Shown here: positions 5,564-9,743 of the stretch, one piece after another
Layout of the letters: each line of letters begins with the position of its first letter
Numbering within the stretch: the first letter of the stretch is position 1
Assembly: GCA_002729275.1 (NCBI GenBank)
Contig: PBTP01000108.1
Coordinates: 5,583-15,325, forward strand
DNA length: 9,743 bases
Origin: Roseibacillus sp.
GTDB lineage: Bacteria > Verrucomicrobiota > Verrucomicrobiia > Verrucomicrobiales > Akkermansiaceae
Direction of reading: 5' to 3'
Program-made: the position numbers and the translations under genes
The notes under the pieces: model-generated
The model's database searches: none
What the model was told of the DNA's origin: nothing
What the model saw: only the letters and a program-made list of their open reading frames with translations

Positions 5564-6406
5564 TCACTGAGAGTCCGTTTCCTCAATAATCCCCTCCATT
5601 TCAGGGCCTTTATCGGCCCCCGGATGTAGTTCATCAACCCGTTTTACCTCTATCGCCTTACCACTTTTTTCATCCACTCCTACGATCACCCCACAAATTC
5701 GTACCGGCCCTTTAGCTACGGGAAACCTTGTCGGCATTCCGGTCCGTAACCGCCATACCACGGATGCTATCTCGCGGCCGAGGACCGACTCGGCAGGCCC
5801 GCACATCCCTGCGTCCGTCAAATAAGCCGTTCCCCCGGGAAAAATTTGCTCATCGGAAGTCTGGACGTGGGTGTGGGTTCCCACAACCAGAGAAACTTTC
5901 CCGTCCATGGCCCGGCCCATTGCAATTTTCTCGCTGGTCGCTTCAGCGTGAAAATCGAGCATAATGACGCTAACTCCCTCTGCCCGCATCGCTTCGACGG
6001 CCCTCTCAACCCCCTCCAGCGGACTTTCCAGCGGAGGATTCATGAATACCCTGCCCTGTGCGTTGATCACTCCTATTTTACCTTTCGGCGTCTCAAGGAC
6101 CACGCTCCCTGAACCGGGAGCCCCCTTGGGATAGTTAACCGGTCGGAGCAGCCGAGGTTCCGTGGGGAAATAATCCACAATCTCCCTCTGATCCCAGACA
6201 TGGTCCCCAGTCGTGATCACCGCCGCGCCTGCTCGAAGAAGATCAATGGAAATCTTCGAGGTGATTCCCCGGCCCCCTGCCGCATTTTCACCATTAACAA
6301 CGATAAAATCGATACTCTCTTCCTCCTTAAGAGCGGCAAGCCGGGCTATGACCGCCTTCCGACCGGGTTCACCGACGATGTCGCCCAAAAACAGGATCCT
6401 GATCAT
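5564..6406 (-). CDS. ymdB: YmdB-family metallophosphoesterase
   Basis: This 280-residue protein matches the family of Bacillus subtilis YmdB (TIGR00282 type), dinuclear-metal phosphodiesterases that in B. subtilis hydrolyse 2',3'-cyclic nucleotides and affect biofilm and motility decisions; E. coli 'ymdB' is an unrelated protein. The family pattern is complete: FLGDIVGEPGR (residues 6-16, metal ligand Asp9), VVNGENAAGG (36-45), ITTGDHVWD (64-72), LLRPVNYP, DFHAEATSEK, GTHTHVQTSDE and GGTAYLTDAGMCGP. The usual GNHxWD motif reads GDHVWD, with Asp68 in place of Asn. The ATG at 6406 gives the standard MIRILFLGD start; an open extension of 18 codons upstream is not conserved-looking. No clear Shine-Dalgarno sequence is present. 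It is divergent from the amidase gene and upstream of the tuf operon in the same direction. Its target here is unknown. Confidence 0.92.
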   Translation of the reverse strand: MIRILFLGDIVGEPGRKAVIARLAALKEEESIDFIVVNGENAAGGRGITSKISIDLLRAGAAVITTGDHVWDQREIVDYFPTEPRLLRPVNYPKGAPGSGSVVLETPKGKIGVINAQGRVFMNPPLESPLEGVERAVEAMRAEGVSVIMLDFHAEATSEKIAMGRAMDGKVSLVVGTHTHVQTSDEQIFPGGTAYLTDAGMCGPAESVLGREIASVVWRLRTGMPTRFPVAKGPVRICGVIVGVDEKSGKAIEVKRVDELHPGADKGPEMEGIIEETDSQ

Positions 6407-6428
6407 TTTGATAAATCTATGGTATAAA
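6400..6428 (+). promoter_or_regulatory. Possible promoter of the divergent amidase gene
   Basis: The plus strand contains TGGTATAAA (6420-6428), an extended -10 pattern (TGnTATAAA) with a poor -35 region (TGATCA, 6400-6405) 17 bases upstream. It would give a leader of about 65 bases before the ATG at 6501. It overlaps the start of the divergent phosphoesterase gene. Confidence 0.3.
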
Positions 6429-6500
6429 GCACCCAGCCGGCAGCCACCTGCAGAAGTCAATCAGGTCCCGGCCGGACGACAACAGGATTTACTCATCCCC

Positions 6501-7775
6501 ATGCCAAGCCGCCTGCGGAAGCCCTCTATTCTCTGCTCCCTTGGAGCAGCTCTGGTCATTGGCTGCATCTACCTCTGGCTCCAGAGATCTTCGGGGCCCG
6601 CTGACCACCCTTCTGTCCCAGATCCAGATCCCAGACTCGCAAATCTTGGCAAAGCTCCAGACTGGAATGCCTTGAAACAATACGACGGGGTCTTGTCCAG
6701 GGATGAATTCGATACCGCCCTGCAGGACATTTACCTCCTCGGGCCTAACAGGCATTTCGATATTACCAATGAAGGGGTCAGGGCAGCCTCAACCATGTCA
6801 CAACACGTACCTCGAGTCGCTTTTGCGCAGGGGAAAAGACGGTCCCCGCCCCCTCGCTACTGGCGATCGGCATCCGAGCTTCCTCCGGCTCCGGAAGGAC
6901 GACCACTCAATGGAGTTCGGATCGCAATCGACCCGGGTCACATCGGAGGAGAGTGGGCCCGGATGGAGGAACGATGGTATCAAATTGACGAAACAACACC
7001 TGTCACGGAGGGAGACATGACTCTCCTTACGGCTAAGCTTCTAGCTCCCGGTCTGGAGTCACTCGGGGCGACCGTCACCCTGGTGCGATCGAGCCGGAAT
7101 CCGGTCACTGAACTGCGTCCCGGTGACCTCCAGAATTATGCGGGAAGGCTGCTCAGTGGAGCACCGGAAGAGAAGATCGTCTCGCTCTCAGAGCGAATGT
7201 TCTACCGCACCGCAGAGATCCGGGCCCGCGCCTCCCTGGTCAACAATACCATCAGGCCCGACATTGTTCTTTGCCTTCACTTCAATGCAGAAGATTGGGG
7301 GCCCCACCCAGAGAAGCCACGATTTTCACCCCGGAACCATTTCCACATCATTCTTCATGGCGCGTATCTCGACAGTGAGATCGCTCATGAAGACGAGCGC
7401 TTCGAATTGATGCATAAGATTTTCCAAGGCACACACGAGGAGGAAGCCGCTCTTGCCGGAGTGCTGGCCTCCTCCTTCCTCGAGGCAACAGGACTTCCCG
7501 CCTATCTCTACAGTATCGGCAGACCCACAAAACGGGTGGGGCCGGCTTTATGGGCCCGCAATCTTCTCGCTAATCGTCTGTACCAATGCCCGGTTCTCTT
7601 CTTTGAGCCCTACGTCATGAACAACCAGGAAGTCTACGAACGTATCCAATCGGGAGACTATGAGGGCAAGCGTGAGGTAGCTGGCTCGATAAAAAAATCG
7701 ATCTACCGGGAATATCGGGACGCCATTCTCATCGGCCTGAAAACTTACTATGAATCCCGGAGAGCCTCAGAATGA
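6501..7775 (+). CDS. Membrane-anchored N-acetylmuramoyl-L-alanine amidase-like protein (Amidase_3 fold)
   Basis: The 424-residue product has a positively charged start (MPSRLRKPS) and a hydrophobic segment at about residues 10-27, either a membrane anchor or, with VIGC at 19-22, a weak lipobox. A region of about 110 residues without a recognised domain follows. The C-terminal part fits zinc-dependent Amidase_3 enzymes, which cut the amide bond between N-acetylmuramic acid and L-alanine in peptidoglycan: RIAIDPGHIGGEWA (His147), TEGDMTLL (Glu170), VLCLHFNA (His260) and VLFFEPYVMNN (Glu369, the position of the catalytic glutamate). Spacing between the third and fourth motifs is much wider than usual (about 109 residues against about 60 in the other amidase here), so this is a diverged subfamily. 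The ATG at 6501 is chosen because it directly precedes the anchor; upstream codons overlap the divergent gene. It probably acts in the periplasm. Confidence 0.8.
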   Translation: MPSRLRKPSILCSLGAALVIGCIYLWLQRSSGPADHPSVPDPDPRLANLGKAPDWNALKQYDGVLSRDEFDTALQDIYLLGPNRHFDITNEGVRAASTMSQHVPRVAFAQGKRRSPPPRYWRSASELPPAPEGRPLNGVRIAIDPGHIGGEWARMEERWYQIDETTPVTEGDMTLLTAKLLAPGLESLGATVTLVRSSRNPVTELRPGDLQNYAGRLLSGAPEEKIVSLSERMFYRTAEIRARASLVNNTIRPDIVLCLHFNAEDWGPHPEKPRFSPRNHFHIILHGAYLDSEIAHEDERFELMHKIFQGTHEEEAALAGVLASSFLEATGLPAYLYSIGRPTKRVGPALWARNLLANRLYQCPVLFFEPYVMNNQEVYERIQSGDYEGKREVAGSIKKSIYREYRDAILIGLKTYYESRRASE

Positions 7776-7891
7776 AGCCGACTTCCGCTGCAGCGGGTTC
7801 CGACTTCCCTGCCCTCACAAGGGTAGCTAAAGTGCTCCCCGTCGCGTATGATAGATCATCTTCTTATCGCCGGCTGTGGCTACCTTGGTGA
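7772..7891 (+). CDS. Candidate small overlapping ORF, 39 aa, unknown
   Basis: An ATG at 7772 overlaps the amidase stop codon (ATGA), and GGAGAG lies seven bases upstream (7759-7764), a better ribosome binding site than most annotated genes here have. The frame runs 39 codons, beginning MKPTSAAAGSDF, and stops at 7891, inside the start of the next gene in another frame. The peptide is not recognised and has no membrane segment or domain. It could be a coupling ORF that carries ribosomes towards the SDR gene, a small protein, or chance. There is no conservation evidence. Confidence 0.22.
   Translation: MKPTSAAAGSDFPALTRVAKVLPVAYDRSSSYRRLWLPW
7778..7808. repeat. Short direct repeat around a palindrome
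   Basis: CCGACTTCC occurs at 7778-7786 and 7800-7808, 22 bases apart, bracketing the perfect 12-bp palindrome CCGCTGCAGCGG at 7785-7796. It lies in the gap between the amidase and SDR genes. There is no T run, so no terminator is claimed. Confidence 0.4.
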
Positions 7892-8675
7892 AGAAATAGC
7901 CCGGCTCGCAACCAACTCAGGCTTGCAGGTCACCCGTCTATCCAAGTCCGGGGAAAACGGCTCATTGGCGTGCGACCTCTCACTGCCCTCTGACCTCACA
8001 GGACTGCGATCCCAAATTTCTCCCCCCTCCTCGATCATGTTCACAGCCTCCTCGGGCAGGGGGGGCGTGGAAGCCTACCGCAGCGTCTTTCTTGAAGGCA
8101 CCCGCAACCTCTCCAAGACATTCCCTGATTCACGTCTTTTGTTTACCTCGAGCACGTCAGTCTACCACCAGACGGACGGATCACTGGTCACAGAGGAATC
8201 ATCTACTGAACCCGAAAGGGAGACGGGCGAGATTCTTCTGGAGGCCGAATCTCAAGTTCTCTCTGAAAACGGAACAGTGGCACGCTTGGCCGGAATTTAT
8301 GGACCGGGACGCAGCGCTATTCTTCGCAGCCTGTTCCGTGGCGATGCCGTCATCGAGGAGGATGGCAGGCGCTTCCTCAATCAAATTCATCGCGATGACG
8401 CCTCCACGGCTTTGCTCCACCTGCTAACCTGCCCGGAGTCCGCAGGCCAGATCTACAACGTCTGTGATTCCTCCCCTCTTCACCAAGGGGACTGTTATTA
8501 TGCGCTTGCTGCTCTCTTTGACCTGACGCCGCCACCGAATGGCCCGAAGCCGCAAAATCGCAAAAGAGCGTGGACGCACAAACGGGTAAGCAATGAAAAA
8601 TTACGGGGCACTGGTTGGGAGCCCACCTACCCGTCCTTCATCGACGCTGCCGACGCTATTGGTTCCACACTCTGA
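7848..8675 (+). CDS. Atypical NAD(P)-binding SDR / epimerase-like protein (YeeZ-like)
   Basis: The 275-residue product has a Rossmann fold of the extended short-chain dehydrogenase type. Its nucleotide-binding motif GCGYLG is at residues 9-14, TSSTSVY at 100-106, RLAGIYGPGR at 146-155 and the substrate-side motif QIHRDDASTALLHLL follows. The catalytic YxxxK pair expected around 126-130 is absent: that stretch reads TGEILLEAE, so it belongs to the atypical SDRs such as E. coli YeeZ, whose function is not established. It may bind a nucleotide without classical oxidoreductase activity. The ATG at 7848 gives the normal start right at the first beta strand; no Shine-Dalgarno sequence is visible. 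It lies 72 bases after the amidase on the same strand, so co-transcription is likely, and converges on the LysM amidase with a 44-base gap without an obvious terminator. Confidence 0.85.
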   Translation: MIDHLLIAGCGYLGEEIARLATNSGLQVTRLSKSGENGSLACDLSLPSDLTGLRSQISPPSSIMFTASSGRGGVEAYRSVFLEGTRNLSKTFPDSRLLFTSSTSVYHQTDGSLVTEESSTEPERETGEILLEAESQVLSENGTVARLAGIYGPGRSAILRSLFRGDAVIEEDGRRFLNQIHRDDASTALLHLLTCPESAGQIYNVCDSSPLHQGDCYYALAALFDLTPPPNGPKPQNRKRAWTHKRVSNEKLRGTGWEPTYPSFIDAADAIGSTL

Positions 8676-8719
8676 TTCCAGTCGGGACATCCCTCCAAGC
8701 CGCAGAATCTCACCCCGGC

Positions 8720-9550
8720 CTAGCGCCAACGATACTTGCGGATACCATCGGCAATCGCCCGCGCTGCGGTAGTCTGGAAAGAGCTCGTCACGCACCGCGC
8801 ACGCTCACTGGAGTTACTAATGAACCCGCACTCAACCAGCACCGCGGGACACTTCGTCTGAACCAGAACCGCAAAGCGAGCAAACCGGACTCCACGATTT
8901 TTCATCCTGCACTTCCCAGCCAGTTCACGGTGAATCGATGAGGCAAGCTGCCGCCCGGCAGCCCCCGCGTAAAAGGTCTCTGCCCCCCGCACTCTTGTAT
9001 TTAGAGTGGCATTGAAATGGATGCTTACAAATATAGCGTTACGGTAATTATTTCCTATCGAAGCACGACGTGACAAGGAGAGGAAGGAATCGCTTCTCCG
9101 GGTCATTACAACTCGGAAGCCGTTCTGCTTGAGATAATATTCAAGCTTACTTGCAACTTTCATGTTCAAGGAAGATTCACGGACCCCTGCCCGGTATGCT
9201 CCCCAATCCTTTCCTCCGTGACCCGGATCAATAATCACAGTCTTTCCTCTGCCAACGGTTGATGCCGGGCTGGCAGACTTTGTCTGGGTCGCGGCTTTGG
9301 CAGTAACCTTCGCAGACCCCGTGGAAGTGGTTCCGTGAATCCTGATCTTTTGCCCGATCTGCAGCTTCCGGTGATCCTTGATGCCGTTGTGCGACATCAA
9401 CTTTGAAACCGATGTCTTATACTTCCGGGACAACCCATACAGGGTCTCCCCCTTGCGCATTGTGTGGACATTTCCCAATAAGACGGAACCCGAGCACAAG
9501 AGCATCAGGGCCGCCACCACCGTGAACCGAATGTGGTGAGGGAGGAACAT
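8720..9550 (-). CDS. LysM-domain N-acetylmuramoyl-L-alanine amidase (Amidase_3)
   Basis: This 276-residue protein is a secreted peptidoglycan hydrolase that removes stem peptides from N-acetylmuramic acid, typically during cell separation. It has a signal peptide or anchor (hydrophobic residues 9-26), one LysM domain at about 29-72 (HTMRKGETLYGLSRKYKTSV ... LQIGQKIRI) that binds glycan chains, a Ser/Thr/Ala/Lys-rich linker (74-100), and a full Amidase_3 domain: IIDPGHGGKDWGA (His111), VRESSLN (Glu125), SIHFNA (His178) and AVLVECGFISN (catalytic Glu240). Length and order are normal. The ATG at 9550 has a GAGG 12 bases upstream; a TTG at 9568 would add six residues. It follows the SEEALE-repeat gene by 76 bases on the same strand and may share its transcript or use its own promoter. 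Confidence 0.93.
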   Translation of the reverse strand: MFLPHHIRFTVVAALMLLCSGSVLLGNVHTMRKGETLYGLSRKYKTSVSKLMSHNGIKDHRKLQIGQKIRIHGTTSTGSAKVTAKAATQTKSASPASTVGRGKTVIIDPGHGGKDWGAYRAGVRESSLNMKVASKLEYYLKQNGFRVVMTRRSDSFLSLSRRASIGNNYRNAIFVSIHFNATLNTRVRGAETFYAGAAGRQLASSIHRELAGKCRMKNRGVRFARFAVLVQTKCPAVLVECGFISNSSERARCVTSSFQTTAARAIADGIRKYRWR

Positions 9551-9567
9551 GAAAACAGCAGACCTCA

Positions 9568-9596
9568 AGCCTATCTGGTATTTCTAAACAAGTCAA
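9568..9596 (-). promoter_or_regulatory. Possible promoter of the LysM amidase gene
   Basis: The minus strand reads TTGACT (9591-9596), a 17-base spacer, then TAGGCT (9568-9573). The -10 is weak but resembles the TAGGTT of the predicted tuf-operon promoter; both sit in GATAGGYT. The implied start is only about ten bases before the ATG at 9550, which leaves little leader, so confidence is low. Confidence 0.3.
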
Positions 9597-9626
9597 ATAG
9601 TAAACAAATACTAAGTAAAAAGCAGC

Positions 9627-9743
9627 TTACAGGTTGTCGTCCGTCGGGCTGTCTTGCTCTTCCTCTGACTCGAGAGCTTCCTCTGACTCGAGAGCTTCCT
9701 CTGACTCGAGAGCTTCCTCTGACTCGAGAGCTTCCTCTGAGCC
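9627..9743 (-). CDS. C-terminal fragment of an acidic protein with SEEALE repeats (cut by window edge)
   Basis: The minus strand from the window edge to the TAA at 9627-9629 is an open frame of 38 codons. It encodes four SEEALE hexapeptides followed by SEEEQDSPTDDNL, a strongly acidic, probably disordered or helical tail. The frame is supported by the exact 18-base period of the repeat and by the stop falling directly after a non-repeated acidic end. The N-terminal part and any domain lie outside the window, so I cannot name the protein. It is upstream of the LysM amidase on the same strand. The identical codon use in every copy suggests recent expansion by slippage. Confidence 0.75.
   Translation of the reverse strand, partial: GSEEALESEEALESEEALESEEALESEEEQDSPTDDNL
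9661..9743. repeat. 18-bp tandem repeat, four perfect copies plus a partial fifth
   Basis: The unit TCCTCTGACTCGAGAGCT is repeated exactly at 9661-9678, 9679-9696, 9697-9714 and 9715-9732; a fifth copy begins at 9733 but changes to TCCTCTGAGCC at the window end. Being a multiple of three it keeps the minus-strand frame and encodes SEEALE per unit. Confidence 0.95.

Noticed and set aside
6213..6500. Upstream extension of the amidase frame to 6213
   Set aside because: It lies antisense over the conserved start of the phosphoesterase gene and would bury the N-terminal membrane segment inside the protein.
8676..8719. Bidirectional terminator between the SDR gene and the LysM amidase
   Set aside because: Only a tiny GGGA/TCCC-type pairing is seen in the 44-base gap and no T run on either strand.
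9661..9743. CRISPR array at the right edge
   Set aside because: The 18-base units are directly adjacent with no spacers, and they encode an in-frame hexapeptide repeat.

Overview
The window is a bacterial chromosome segment of roughly mid-50s percent GC (estimated by eye). Most of it is the conserved translation/transcription operon, read on the minus strand: tRNA-Thr(GGT), tuf, tRNA-Trp(CCA), secE, nusG, rplK, rplA, rplJ, rplL, rpoB. It runs from about 5.46 kb down to base 1, where rpoB is cut by the window edge after 127 codons. Gene order matches the thrT-tufB-secE-nusG-rplKAJL-rpoB block of many Gram-negative bacteria. The operon supplies EF-Tu, a SecYEG subunit, an elongation/termination factor, four ribosomal proteins of the 50S stalks, and the start of the beta subunit of RNA polymerase.

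Upstream of this block, also on the minus strand, is a YmdB-type metallophosphoesterase gene (5564-6406). Divergent from it on the plus strand are an N-acetylmuramoyl-L-alanine amidase-like gene with an N-terminal membrane segment (6501-7775) and an atypical NAD(P)-binding short-chain dehydrogenase/epimerase (7848-8675). Converging on these from the minus strand is a second, canonical LysM plus Amidase_3 cell-wall amidase (8720-9550). The right edge holds the last 38 residues of an unidentified minus-strand protein whose acidic tail is built from perfect 18-bp repeats encoding SEEALE.

The organism looks like a diderm bacterium. SecE carries an insertion after its WP motif that I associate, from memory only, with Verrucomicrobiota (Opitutae/Puniceicoccales-like). 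Most genes lack a recognisable Shine-Dalgarno sequence, tuf being the clear exception. The taxonomic placement is an inference.

Most of the window is ordinary housekeeping sequence, and I see no mobile element, CRISPR array, defence system or convincing new multi-gene system. Points worth a second look are the hairpin-rich rplL-rpoB spacer, the long SD-less rplJ-rplL spacer, the 12-bp repeat around tRNA-Thr, an Asp-for-Asn change in a metal-site motif of the phosphoesterase, the diverged amidase, a small overlapping ORF with a good ribosome binding site, and the SEEALE repeat tail. No gene-free stretch exceeds 300 bases; the longest are 384-636 and 5338-5563, both described below.
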